Shown here one piece after another: positions 17,692 through 26,264 of a stretch of 64,000 bases of DNA. The first letter of the stretch is position 1. Every line of letters starts with the position of its first letter. The notes beneath the pieces were generated by a model. That model was not told where the DNA came from, searched no databases, and worked only from the letters and a program-made list of their open reading frames with translations. The stretch comes from an uncultured Granulosicoccaceae bacterium (lineage in GTDB: Bacteria > Pseudomonadota > Gammaproteobacteria > Granulosicoccales > Granulosicoccaceae): contig CALLBO010000003.1 in assembly GCA_937998875.1 (NCBI GenBank), positions 28,158-92,157 on the forward strand. The letters are read 5' to 3'. Position numbers and translations under genes: made by a program.

Positions 17692-18792
17692 ATGGATATG
17701 AAAGATAAGATCCGCAAAGATTTGATGGAACTCATGCTGGTTCCCGGGCTCTCGGGCCATGAAGATCGGGTGCGGCGTCGGTTAAAAAACAGTCTGGCTG
17801 GGCAGGGAATTAAAACCGAATCCGACTGCCTTGGTAATCTGCATGCTCACTTTGCAGGTGAGGGTCCACGGGTGATGTTGTTTACTCACATGGATCAACT
17901 CGGCTTCATTGTACGCAAAATAGAGGCTGATGGTTTCCTGCGTCTGGAGCGGCTTGGCGGTGTGCCGGAGCGGGCGTTGGCAGCGCAGGATGTGTTGATC
18001 TGCGTTGCAGAAGGGCGCGATGTGGCAGGTACCATTGCGCATAAAAGTCATCATGCCACTTCACCTGACGAGAAATATTCAGTTACTCCCTATGCAAACC
18101 TTTATGTAGATGCAGGATTCAGCAGCGCTGCTGCCGTGGAAGCTGCAGGTATTCGTATTGGTCAGCCGGTTGTTTATGCACCGTTTGCTGAATCCCGTGC
18201 TGAAGATAAAATTTGTGGTACCTCTGTTGATGACAGGGCTGGTTGCGCCGTGTTACTGGCGATGGCTGACAAGCTTCGCAAACGCTCCAGCGGACCACCC
18301 GTTGATTTGTGTTTTACAGTACTGGAAGAGTTTAACTTGCGCGGTGCTCAAACACTGGCGCAGCAGTTACAACCGGACATTGCCATACAGCTGGATCTGA
18401 TGCTCGCTACAGATACTCCTGATATGGCATCACGCGGTGATATGGTTTTGGGTGGTGGGCCCGGAATGAGTTTATATAGTTTTCACGGGCGTGGTACGTT
18501 GAATGGTGTGATACCGCATCCAGCCATGGTGTCGCTTTTTGAGGCCTCGGCAAAAGCGCACAACATACCGCTTCAGCGTAGTGCGCAAACAGGTGTGCTA
18601 ACCGATTTATCTTATGTGCAGCTAATTGGAAAAGGAGTGGCATCGATAGATATGGGTTTCCCCATGCGCGCATCGCACTCTGCACGTGAAGTTTGTGATC
18701 TGAATGATCTCGTGCAACTTACAGACTTATTACATGTCGCAATCTCCAGTATTAGTCCGGATTTTTCATTGAACAGGGATGACTACACGTAA
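17692..18792 (+). CDS. M42-family metallohydrolase (SgcX/FrvX-like)
   Basis: A 366-residue M42 glutamyl-aminopeptidase-type protein. All dinuclear metal ligands can be placed: His in LFTHMDQLGF, Asp in TSVDDRAGCA, the Glu pair in VLEEFNLRGA, Asp in AIQLDLMLATDTP and His in MRASHSAREV. It should be an active metal hydrolase, cytoplasmic. Homologues SgcX and FrvX occur inside sugar operons, where their substrate is unclear. Its stop overlaps the next start (TAATG), showing coupling with the FGGY kinase. Confidence 0.87.
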   Translation: MDMKDKIRKDLMELMLVPGLSGHEDRVRRRLKNSLAGQGIKTESDCLGNLHAHFAGEGPRVMLFTHMDQLGFIVRKIEADGFLRLERLGGVPERALAAQDVLICVAEGRDVAGTIAHKSHHATSPDEKYSVTPYANLYVDAGFSSAAAVEAAGIRIGQPVVYAPFAESRAEDKICGTSVDDRAGCAVLLAMADKLRKRSSGPPVDLCFTVLEEFNLRGAQTLAQQLQPDIAIQLDLMLATDTPDMASRGDMVLGGGPGMSLYSFHGRGTLNGVIPHPAMVSLFEASAKAHNIPLQRSAQTGVLTDLSYVQLIGKGVASIDMGFPMRASHSAREVCDLNDLVQLTDLLHVAISSISPDFSLNRDDYT

Positions 18793-20288
18793 TGGCTTAC
18801 ACACTTGGTGTAGATATCGGTACCTATGAAACCAAAGGTGTATTGGTTGACGGGAATGGTCGTGTGCATGCACAGGCAGCACGCGGTCATAAGATGCTGG
18901 TGCCCGAGCCAGGCTGGGCAGAGCATCGACCTGAAGAAGACTGGTGGGGCGACTTTGTCTATGTTTGTCAGACTCTCTTAAAAAAGAGCGGCATTGACGC
19001 CACCGAGATAAAGGCGGTGGCCTGCAGTGCTATTGGTCCTTGTATGTTGCCCGTAGACGAGCAGGGCCACCCACTGATGAACGGTGTGCTTTATGGTGTT
19101 GATGGTCGGGCGGAGCGTGAAGTGGTTGAGCTTACTGAGCGAATTGGAGAATCCACTGTTGTAGATCGCTGTGGTAACGCGTTAACTTCCCAATCGGTCG
19201 GGCCCAAAATTCTGTGGCTTAAACGGCAGAGGCCAGAAATCTTTGCAAAAGCTGCGCACATTCTTACGTCAACCAGCTTTCTTGTTCAAAGACTCACAGG
19301 TGAAGTGGTGATCGACCATTACACTGCCGCTAATTTTGCACCGCTGTATGACGTCGACAAACAGAACTGGATTGATGATCTGGCCAATGACATCATCCCG
19401 CTCGATAAACTGCCGCGACTGTTGTGGTCTAATGAAATTGCCGGAGAAATAACATCAGCTGCTGCCATTGAAACAGGGTTAGCAGTGGGTACCCCTGTAA
19501 CCGCAGGGACAATCGATGCTGCTGCAGAAGCTTTATCTGTGGGTATGCAGCACCCCGGGGACATGATGATGATGTACGGATCAACCATATTCATTATCTT
19601 ACGTACAGCCAGAAGGGTGGCAGACCCACGGCTATGGTACGCCCCATGGTTATTTGCCGGTGAGCATGCCTCAATGGCAGGGCTTGCAACATCTGGCACA
19701 TTGACGCACTGGTTTAGAGATCAGTTTGCGACAGATCTGGATCCTGAGACTGCGTTTGCAGACCTTGCCAAAGAAGCGGCACTAGCACCACCGGGTGCTA
19801 ATGGTTTACTAATGCTGCCCTATTTCTCGGGGGAGCGTACGCCAATACATGATGTATATGCCAAGGGTTCGTTTTTTGGTCTAAACCTGACACACAAGCG
19901 TGGTGATATGTACCGTGCGCTGATTGAAGGTATTGCCCACGGTACGCGACATGTTACCGATACATTTGCTGAAGTTGGTCAGTCACCGGAACGTTTACTC
20001 GCCGTTGGCGGTGGAACTAAAAATGCGTTATGGCTTCAGGCAACTTCTGATGTAACGGGGATCGACCAGATTGTCTGCCAGCAGACAATTGGTGCAAGTT
20101 ACGGCGATGCGTTTCTGGCTGCTCTTGCGGTGGGTAGTGTTGAGCGATCTGACATTCAAAACTGGAATCCACCGGTGGAAACGATACAGGCTATCGGCAA
20201 TCCGGTATATGACAAAAGCCATGACCTGTTTCGGCGACTCTATGAACAAACTAAAGATATTGCCAAAGAGTTGAGTGATGATGCCTGA
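18792..20288 (+). CDS. FGGY-family carbohydrate kinase (xylulokinase-like)
   Basis: A 498-residue FGGY kinase. The phosphate-binding start is LGVDIGTYETKGVLVDGNG, the catalytic Asp region is AGTIDAAAEALSVG, and the C-terminal adenosine motif is LAVGGGTKNALWLQA. It phosphorylates a ketose, polyol or similar sugar. It is coupled upstream to the M42 gene and overlaps the SIS gene downstream by 14 bp. Family membership is certain; xylulose as substrate is not. Confidence 0.88.
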   Translation: MAYTLGVDIGTYETKGVLVDGNGRVHAQAARGHKMLVPEPGWAEHRPEEDWWGDFVYVCQTLLKKSGIDATEIKAVACSAIGPCMLPVDEQGHPLMNGVLYGVDGRAEREVVELTERIGESTVVDRCGNALTSQSVGPKILWLKRQRPEIFAKAAHILTSTSFLVQRLTGEVVIDHYTAANFAPLYDVDKQNWIDDLANDIIPLDKLPRLLWSNEIAGEITSAAAIETGLAVGTPVTAGTIDAAAEALSVGMQHPGDMMMMYGSTIFIILRTARRVADPRLWYAPWLFAGEHASMAGLATSGTLTHWFRDQFATDLDPETAFADLAKEAALAPPGANGLLMLPYFSGERTPIHDVYAKGSFFGLNLTHKRGDMYRALIEGIAHGTRHVTDTFAEVGQSPERLLAVGGGTKNALWLQATSDVTGIDQIVCQQTIGASYGDAFLAALAVGSVERSDIQNWNPPVETIQAIGNPVYDKSHDLFRRLYEQTKDIAKELSDDA

Positions 20289-20832
20289 TCACAAAGCAGC
20301 ATTGGCTGAAATTGCAAATGTTCTCGATGGCGTAGATAAAGAGTCAATAAACAGAGCCTGTCGTATGATTGCAGATTCCAGGGCTTTGCTACTTTATGGT
20401 TGTGGGCGTGAAGGGCTACAAATGCGCGGCCTTGCAATGCGTCTTTATCATCTTGGAGTCAACGCCAGTATGGTTGCTGATATGGCCGCCCCACCGCTTG
20501 GCAAAGGCGATCTGTTTATTGCGTCAGCAGGGCCGGGAGAGCTCTCAACCGTTACGGCTTTGATGAATGTCGCGAAACGGGATGGTGCCAGTGTATTGTT
20601 TTTTACAGCAACGCCTGATGCTGGGCCTGCAGCTATTGCTGATCTGGCAGTCTCTATTCCTGCGCAGACAATGGCTGATGATCTGGAAAGCACCGGCCGT
20701 TCAATACTGCCGATGGGCTCTATCTATGAAGGCTCGCTATTTGTGTTGTTCGAGATGATTATTCTACAGCTGCAGGCGCTATTGAATGCCAGCGCTGCAG
20801 AGATGCGCGCACGGCATACCAATATGGAGTGA
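20275..20832 (+). CDS. SIS-domain sugar isomerase (HxlB-like)
   Basis: A 185-residue SIS protein similar in size and layout to 6-phospho-3-hexuloisomerase. LLLYGCGREGLQMRGLAMRL gives the first phosphosugar-binding loop, and FIASAGPGELSTVTALM the second. The ending LPMGSIYEGSLFVLFEMIIL matches HxlB-type proteins. No hexulose-phosphate synthase (HxlA) is adjacent; the BtpA or DeoC barrel might supply the aldolase step, which is speculation. Starts at 20275 (GTG), 20278 or 20281 (ATG) are all possible inside the overlap with the kinase. Confidence 0.82.
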   Translation: MMMPDHKAALAEIANVLDGVDKESINRACRMIADSRALLLYGCGREGLQMRGLAMRLYHLGVNASMVADMAAPPLGKGDLFIASAGPGELSTVTALMNVAKRDGASVLFFTATPDAGPAAIADLAVSIPAQTMADDLESTGRSILPMGSIYEGSLFVLFEMIILQLQALLNASAAEMRARHTNME

Positions 20833-20915
20833 TGTAAAGTCGCGAATAAAACAGACTGACTATTGAGTCACTTTGGAATAAGCAGTCCACATGCTGTCAT
20901 CGATACCGCGGACGT

Positions 20916-22145
20916 TCACGTATTCTTTAAAATACTGTTGATTTCTCTTGCAATCACTTCAAAATCTGCAATCTCAGCCTCCTGAGGTTCCGACAATATA
21001 CGGTGTTTTTGGCCGTCCAGCGTTGCTATTTCAAGAACTGGAAAGCTCACCTTTTTGTTCTTTTTTAATTTTGACCGCATTGCAGCAAACACTGCATCGA
21101 CTTCATCCAACCTGAATTGAAACCCACGCAACGCGGGTACAGGACGGGTCTTTACATTGACTCCTTTTGAAGACACGCGGATCTCGGTCACATTGTAGTT
21201 TATTGCAATTGCGTAGACAGCGAGTACAACACCGATTAGGTTGAACAAGATAATATGAAAAAGTGCGCCTGCTAGTTGAATAGCTAAAGAAGAGAATATC
21301 AAAACAAAAGTGCACCATACGACAGCAAACCATAACAGAAATCGGCTGCCGTCTGCTCGCCACTGCCAGGTGATTTTAATTCCATCTTGAAATTCATTAA
21401 GCCGGTATCTTGGACTAATTGATGTTAGAGGTGCCGTTATGCTATCAATGCTTGCGGCTGGATACGCTGAGCCACAGTGCCGGCAAAATGGCCCGGGGTT
21501 AACTGCCACGCCGCAGGAGTTGCAGTTAACCGGAGAATCCGTTTTCTGGTCAATAATCCATTGCACATCTTCCGCCTCACCAGCAATGGGTTCAACGGGT
21601 ATGTTCAGAGAGCGAAGTAAAGCCTTTCTAACGGTGACAAATTCTTCAATTGAGTGGCCTCCACGATATAGCTGTATTCGCTCACCTTTTTTCGTAATAA
21701 CGTAAAGGACCGGATACTCATAGACAGAGTTATCTTTGGTTTGATGTCCACGGGAGATAAAAATCTGTTTGATATTAGCAATAGGCAGTCGAATCGACTT
21801 TTCCCATGGTACCGGTAGTGGTGAATGAGAAAGCGACAGACATGATTGATTCGTCTTAATTACCACCTGGTTGACGAGATCGGTCAGGGCAAAGATGTAG
21901 AGAAAACAAATACCAGGGACCAGCAATGGCAATGTAATTAGTGCTGTTAGGGTGCTGGTCCATAATTCTTTTATAATAAAGCTGCGCCAGAAAACAAAAA
22001 AAACCAGAATTATCCAACTGAATATTTGACGGTTTGATATTTTCACCACAACACCGTTGTCTTCAGCTGGTTGTATCTGAATCTGGCTGGAAAGCTTAGT
22101 AGATTGTTTTTTGTCGGTGACCGAGCCTGGAAGCGGATAGGGCAT
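20916..22145 (-). CDS. Duplicated zinc-ribbon/membrane protein (N-terminus disrupted)
   Basis: From ATG 22145, 409 residues can be made. The protein is built as two similar halves: a CxxC...CxxC zinc ribbon, a linker, two membrane helices and a PH-like strand-rich domain. The second ribbon is CNSCG...CRHCGSAYP; helices are near residues 43-60, 65-87, 268-286 and 290-312. The first ribbon (CLSCG...CKHCGMPYP) lies mostly upstream of 22145 in the same open frame, so the natural protein is longer. The matching ATG at 22244 is followed by TAA as codon 3. Function unknown. Confidence 0.7.
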   Translation of the reverse strand: MPYPLPGSVTDKKQSTKLSSQIQIQPAEDNGVVVKISNRQIFSWIILVFFVFWRSFIIKELWTSTLTALITLPLLVPGICFLYIFALTDLVNQVVIKTNQSCLSLSHSPLPVPWEKSIRLPIANIKQIFISRGHQTKDNSVYEYPVLYVITKKGERIQLYRGGHSIEEFVTVRKALLRSLNIPVEPIAGEAEDVQWIIDQKTDSPVNCNSCGVAVNPGPFCRHCGSAYPAASIDSITAPLTSISPRYRLNEFQDGIKITWQWRADGSRFLLWFAVVWCTFVLIFSSLAIQLAGALFHIILFNLIGVVLAVYAIAINYNVTEIRVSSKGVNVKTRPVPALRGFQFRLDEVDAVFAAMRSKLKKNKKVSFPVLEIATLDGQKHRILSEPQEAEIADFEVIAREINSILKNT

Positions 22146-22244
22146 TCCGCAATGTTTACAGCGTTTACCTAAATTTCTGCCAGCTCCGCAGGACAGACAC
22201 TGGGTTGACTCAGCTTCATAAGCGTTTTCGATCTGTTAACTCAT
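22146..22244 (-). other. Upstream part of the zinc-ribbon gene, carrying an in-frame TAA at codon 3
   Basis: Reading down from ATG 22244 gives ATG AGT TAA CAG ATC GAA, then 29 further open codons joining the downstream gene without a frame change. These codons encode CLSCGAGRNLGKRCKHCG, the partner of the internal zinc ribbon. Between the TAA (22238-22236) and ATG 22145 there is no ATG, GTG or TTG; only CTG and ATC could start. AAGGT lies upstream of ATG 22244. Either a nonsense mutation or sequencing error hit codon 3, or translation begins at 22145 without the first ribbon. Confidence 0.65.
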
Positions 22245-22441
22245 TTATGCGACAGACCTTATTTCTTGTTACTTAGGTACGTCAAGCTTAAAATCAGCAC
22301 TCGGGTACTGACCATCGCGTCACACATAGTTACAGCTCACAGATATGCCTCTGCTTCGAGTTTTCATACCCGGTATTGTTGATATTTTATATGTCATGAC
22401 GTATTATTTGTGCTTCCTTCCAGTAGTTTTCGGAGTCCGGT

Positions 22442-24442
22442 ATGAAGCACTGCATGAGTATCGATGCTAGCCCTAGTGGGGCGTGCAGAAAGTTCGATAA
22501 CACTTTTCTTCGCCACAGACGTCATAGCTGCGTTAAAAAAACTCGACGTAGGCCCTGCTATGCCTGCGTTTTTTCGCCTTGCTCTGACGCTTGTGGCTGT
22601 GAAAAGTTTGTTACCGAACTTTCCGCACGCCCTACTAGAGTGATTCAGCTGTTAATGGCACTTATTCTTACTGCAATCTCGCAGCAGATCGGGGCACAGC
22701 AGGGGGCGGACTGCCTGATGTGCCACACGGGTTTACCCGCCACTGAATTCAATGTAATTCCAGAAGAAACAACAGAACAGGCACAAGCGGGTTGCGATTA
22801 TTCATTTGCAGCCGATTTTGATGGGTGGGGTTGGAATGCGATCGCGGGTGAGAGCTGCCCACCGTTAGCAACTCCTGATACCTCACAACAGAGTGCATCA
22901 ACCTGTGACTACAGCAATGCCGGTCTTTATGACGGCTGGGGATGGGACCCGGTAAACCGGGCCAGTTGCTCTCCTCAACAGAGTGACGATCCACACGCTC
23001 GTTTCCCTGTATGTAGCGCTACTTTATATGATGCTGATGAAGATGGATTCGGTTGGGAGGATAACGCCACTTGTATTGTTACTTCCGACTCGACTGCAGC
23101 TCCGGTCTTCACCAACCGGCAAACCGGTAATCAGGTTGATCTGGTCAGAGCTTACTGGGACGGAAACACCGATTTGGCAAACAAAGTGGTGCAATGTGAC
23201 CTGTATTACTTCGATAGTTATTCAATGATTTATCGCACTGAAGATTTTCCTTTCAGATCGGGTGCAGGCATAAACAATCAGGTGTTCCCGTCGTACCGAT
23301 TTCACCATCTTGCTCTACCACCGGAGCCGCCATACCGCGGCTGGATTCGTGATGTGTCTATCGTAGATAATGGAGAACCCATTCCAACGCCACTGACAAC
23401 AGATCCGTATTGGACAACGGATGACGGGCGTTATATTGGCCCGACTCTTCTGCAGGAACCTTATCTTGAACTAATAACCCGTAATAACGGTGTAAAGGCC
23501 ATACGAGCCTGGGTAAACAGCCGTCAGGACACAGCTCTTGATCTTTATAACACGGGCAACCGGGTTCGGCGCGATGGTTATTTTGAGTGTTATGACATTA
23601 ATGGTCGTGACTTTCAGCCCAGTGGAGTTGTCGGGGGAGGCACCACAAGTCCTACAGTGAAGGCAGATCTTGTTTTCACGACACAACCAAGTCCTTCACA
23701 GCCGGAGCTGCCAGCGATACAGGATCCGTTGACGGGTGAGCCAGTTGTATTTGAAAAGGCGTACTGGGATTATAATAAGGATCTTGCGGGGCGACAGGCC
23801 CTTTGCTTAACATTCCGTTTTGATGAGCGGGGGCTGCCCAATGCATACGGCCCGGTAGGTGCCTATGAATTCCCGTTTCACTACGTCAACTCAGGTACTA
23901 GAATTCACTATCGGGATTTTGGTGGTCCTTCACCGGGTCGTGCCGGTTCGTTTATTGTTGAGGATGGCGTGTTAAGAAATCCGGATGGCAGTGACCTGTA
24001 TGACAGTGTGCTTTTCTCGTCTGATTATGTGCAAATGTTAGAGGAGGGTATTCGAATATGGAGATCTCCTGATGAGTTTAAATGGTGCTACAACACCCAG
24101 CCGACAGGCTCTGCACCCGAGGTGACCGATAACAACCAATGTGTCTACAGTAATGCGAATCAATATGATGGCTGGGGCTGGAACCCCGTCACCAGAACTT
24201 CGTGTCCGCCACTCGCACCCGTTGTAGATAGTGCGCCCAATACTGAACCCAGTGGCTGCGATTACAACAACGCGGGTGACGGAGGGTGGGGTTGGAACCC
24301 GACGACTCGCACGTCCTGTCCGCCATTACCGCAGTCTGCTGGTACAACTAACTCCGGATTAGATAACTGTGACTACAGCAATGCGGGTGCTGATGGCTGG
24401 GGTTGGAATCCGGTAACGCTTGTCTCATGCAGGCCACGTTGA
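22442..24442 (+). CDS. Secreted GWGW-repeat protein with CxxCH motif; signal peptide split by a MITE
   Basis: A 666-codon frame with CGGAG before ATG 22442. Codons 12-65 derive from an inserted element (22476-22635). Without it, the start reads MKHCMSIDASPR then VIQLLMALILTAISQQIGAQ, a normal Sec signal peptide. The mature part has DCLMCHTG, a single c-type heme-like CxxCH. Two N-terminal repeats of the pattern C-D-Y-S...DGWGW-(N/D)-x-V/I...SC follow, a degenerate third, two copies of an unknown domain (each with AYWD, then DLA and FPF), and three more repeats (CVYSNANQYDGWGWNPVT type). The repeats resemble CBM10-like GWGWE/SC motifs. Carbohydrate binding is possible but unproved. Confidence 0.75.
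   Translation: MKHCMSIDASPSGACRKFDNTFLRHRRHSCVKKTRRRPCYACVFSPCSDACGCEKFVTELSARPTRVIQLLMALILTAISQQIGAQQGADCLMCHTGLPATEFNVIPEETTEQAQAGCDYSFAADFDGWGWNAIAGESCPPLATPDTSQQSASTCDYSNAGLYDGWGWDPVNRASCSPQQSDDPHARFPVCSATLYDADEDGFGWEDNATCIVTSDSTAAPVFTNRQTGNQVDLVRAYWDGNTDLANKVVQCDLYYFDSYSMIYRTEDFPFRSGAGINNQVFPSYRFHHLALPPEPPYRGWIRDVSIVDNGEPIPTPLTTDPYWTTDDGRYIGPTLLQEPYLELITRNNGVKAIRAWVNSRQDTALDLYNTGNRVRRDGYFECYDINGRDFQPSGVVGGGTTSPTVKADLVFTTQPSPSQPELPAIQDPLTGEPVVFEKAYWDYNKDLAGRQALCLTFRFDERGLPNAYGPVGAYEFPFHYVNSGTRIHYRDFGGPSPGRAGSFIVEDGVLRNPDGSDLYDSVLFSSDYVQMLEEGIRIWRSPDEFKWCYNTQPTGSAPEVTDNNQCVYSNANQYDGWGWNPVTRTSCPPLAPVVDSAPNTEPSGCDYNNAGDGGWGWNPTTRTSCPPLPQSAGTTNSGLDNCDYSNAGADGWGWNPVTLVSCRPR
22476..22635. mobile_element. 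160-bp MITE with TA target duplication, inserted in frame in a signal-peptide coding region
   Basis: The two ends are long imperfect inverted repeats: GTGGGGCGTGCAGAAAGTTC on the left and, reversed, GTAGGGCGTGCGGAAAGTTC on the right, with similarity continuing to the centre (GCCACA, CGTCA, AAAAAAC blocks). TA flanks both sides (22474-22475 and 22636-22637), as for IS630/Tc1-mariner insertions. No transposase is encoded. Element plus one TA is 162 bp, exactly 54 codons, which keeps the host frame open. Confidence 0.85.
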
Positions 24443-24772
24443 GTGCAATGTAAAGCAATAACACCTACATTAGTCCAGCGACGGTATTCCCTAAATCAGT
24501 TAACAACAAGGTCGGAATTTTCGAATTCACCATGCCTGCATTTTTGTCCATAAAATCAGAGAGGCCGTGCGCTCACCGAACTCACTTCTGGACAAATAAC
24601 AAAGAATGGCCCGAAATCTACAATCAGAATGGGCCAGGGATTAACTGCAGTGGACACAACAACGAGGAAGGGGTGCGTGATGGATTCCCATCAGTCAGAG
24701 TAGTCTTGAACAAAAATTCTTTTAGGGCTTTCCCATGAATGTCTCACTCCAGACCCGGACAACGTTCAGCGG
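24443..24772. other. Intergenic stretch with no supported gene
   Basis: About 330 bp after the GWGW-repeat gene. A 68-codon + frame (24532-24738) exists, but it lacks a ribosome site and family features, with composition like random sequence. I see no clear terminator or repeat. Confidence 0.5.
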
Positions 24773-24988
24773 CTATTGGAAATCTCGGCGGTGCCGGATA
24801 GTGCTCGCAAGCCAGCCTATCAGCGGTGAAATCACCAAGAACAGAGCGAGGATTTCGACCGGGAGGTGGACCCAAACAATATGAAACACCGGATCTGATG
24901 AATGATGAAGCACGAGGGTCGTGATCAACCCGGCGATCATCATTATCAGGCAGACAGGGCTTATCCGGTTTTGGTGAGGACTGGTCAT
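24773..24988 (-). CDS. Small predicted membrane protein
   Basis: A 71-residue frame with two clear hydrophobic helices, about residues 11-27 (PVCLIMMIAGLITTLVL) and 36-60 (VFHIVWVHLPVEILALFLVI region), and a basic tail (STIRHRRDFQ). This pattern is much more protein-like than the overlapping - strand frame at 24744-25004. The ribosome site is weak (GAAAG). It lies downstream of the ABC permease genes on the same strand, though 360 bp away. No family is recognised. Confidence 0.45.
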   Translation of the reverse strand: MTSPHQNRISPVCLIMMIAGLITTLVLHHSSDPVFHIVWVHLPVEILALFLVISPLIGWLASTIRHRRDFQ

Positions 24989-25349
24989 ATTTTTCGTCTT
25001 TCAAGTTCTATTCCATGGAAAACTCAACAAAAAGCAGATCACAATTTTCCAATCCCGGGGTCGCGGTTTGCAAAAGTTCTTGGCAGAGACTCAATTTAGT
25101 TTTTAGTGAGTTGACATCCGATAGCCGGAAAATGGATGCGGGTGATCCATGATCGACTGTTTCTCCGGCATTTGGATTGTCTGCGGAGTATTGCTAATGC
25201 TTCCAGCGTACCAGCCTTCGGCCGATCACTGGTATTTTCAGTACCTGTCGCCAGCGGATATTTCCGATATAAAGTCGATAGGGAGAAAGGGGCGTTGGAC
25301 CATTTCGGTATTATCTCTGCCACGGTGTAGGGTGGACTGCGGAGAGTAG
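24989..25349. other. Intergenic stretch with no supported gene
   Basis: About 360 bp between the small membrane protein and the ABC permease operon end. Several short frames occur on both strands (for example 25149-25349 +, with a hydrophobic start) but none has a ribosome site, family match or coupling to neighbours. A decayed gene is possible. Confidence 0.4.
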
Positions 25350-26264
25350 TTATTTAACCGCCCCGGCTGCCATACCCTTGATAATGTATTTTTCAAGAAA
25401 GATCGCAACAACAATTAACGGGAGTATCGCCGCAGAAGACAACGCTGCCATTGACCACCAGTTAATCCCTTGTGATCCGGTTTGTGATGCCACCATCACC
25501 GGTAGTGTTGTTGAGTTCGTGGCTGTTAAAAGAGCTGCAAAGAAGTATTCATTCCAGCATAAAACCAAAGACAGAATAAAGGCCGCCACCATACCCGGCA
25601 GAGCTATAGGGACAACAATCTGCAGGAAAGCGCCCCATATTCCAAGACCATCTACCAAAGCTGCTTCTTCTAGCTCTATCGGGATACCCTGAAACTGATC
25701 GCGCATAATCCATATCACAATGGGTAACACCATCAGTGTATAGAGCAGAATCAAACCAACGCGCGTGTCGAGCAGAGCCAGAGATTTATACAATACTAAA
25801 AAGGGCAGGGCCAGCACCACGGGTGGCAGGATCATCTGGCTAAGAAAGAAAAACGAAATATCGGAGTTTTTCATAAAGCCGAATCGGTAGTTGAATCGGG
25901 ATAGTCCGTAGGCTGCCAGTGAACCTAACACGACAGCCAGAAAAGATGCGGTTAGTGAGATGACAGTCGAGTTCCAGAATCGCTTGAGAAACTCATCGCG
26001 TACGGTTGATACTTCACCGATCAGGCGGGGTGAAAACCCGATAGATTCCCAGCCTTTCCAACGCGGCGTGAAATCCCACCACGGCACCATATTGCCTCGC
26101 ATAACATCCGGGGCCAGTTTGAAAGAGGTGGTAAAGGTCCAGTAGATTGGGAAAAGGCAGATCACAGCCCATAGAAAGAGGGCTGTGTAGATGGCGACTC
26201 GACTCGTCCACCATTTTCTTTTGACTGGTTTGTCGCTGTCGTGGTCTTTAAAAATAGCGCTCAT
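25350..26264 (-). CDS. ABC sugar transporter permease (MalG type)
   Basis: A 304-residue permease with six helices. The ATPase-docking EAA loop is LEEAALVDGLGIWGAFLQIV near residues 196-215. The N-terminus carries a charged cytoplasmic leader (DHDSDKPVKRKWW) before the first helix. It overlaps the upstream MalF-type gene by 4 bp. With the solute-binding protein at 27537 and the ATPase encoded divergently at 29679, it forms a second carbohydrate importer next to uronate genes. Confidence 0.9.
   Translation of the reverse strand: MSAIFKDHDSDKPVKRKWWTSRVAIYTALFLWAVICLFPIYWTFTTSFKLAPDVMRGNMVPWWDFTPRWKGWESIGFSPRLIGEVSTVRDEFLKRFWNSTVISLTASFLAVVLGSLAAYGLSRFNYRFGFMKNSDISFFFLSQMILPPVVLALPFLVLYKSLALLDTRVGLILLYTLMVLPIVIWIMRDQFQGIPIELEEAALVDGLGIWGAFLQIVVPIALPGMVAAFILSLVLCWNEYFFAALLTATNSTTLPVMVASQTGSQGINWWSMAALSSAAILPLIVVAIFLEKYIIKGMAAGAVK

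Noticed and set aside
24744..25004. 86-residue - strand protein
   Set aside because: Overlaps a frame with two well-formed membrane helices; its own composition (Pro, Arg, Asp rich) looks like a shadow.
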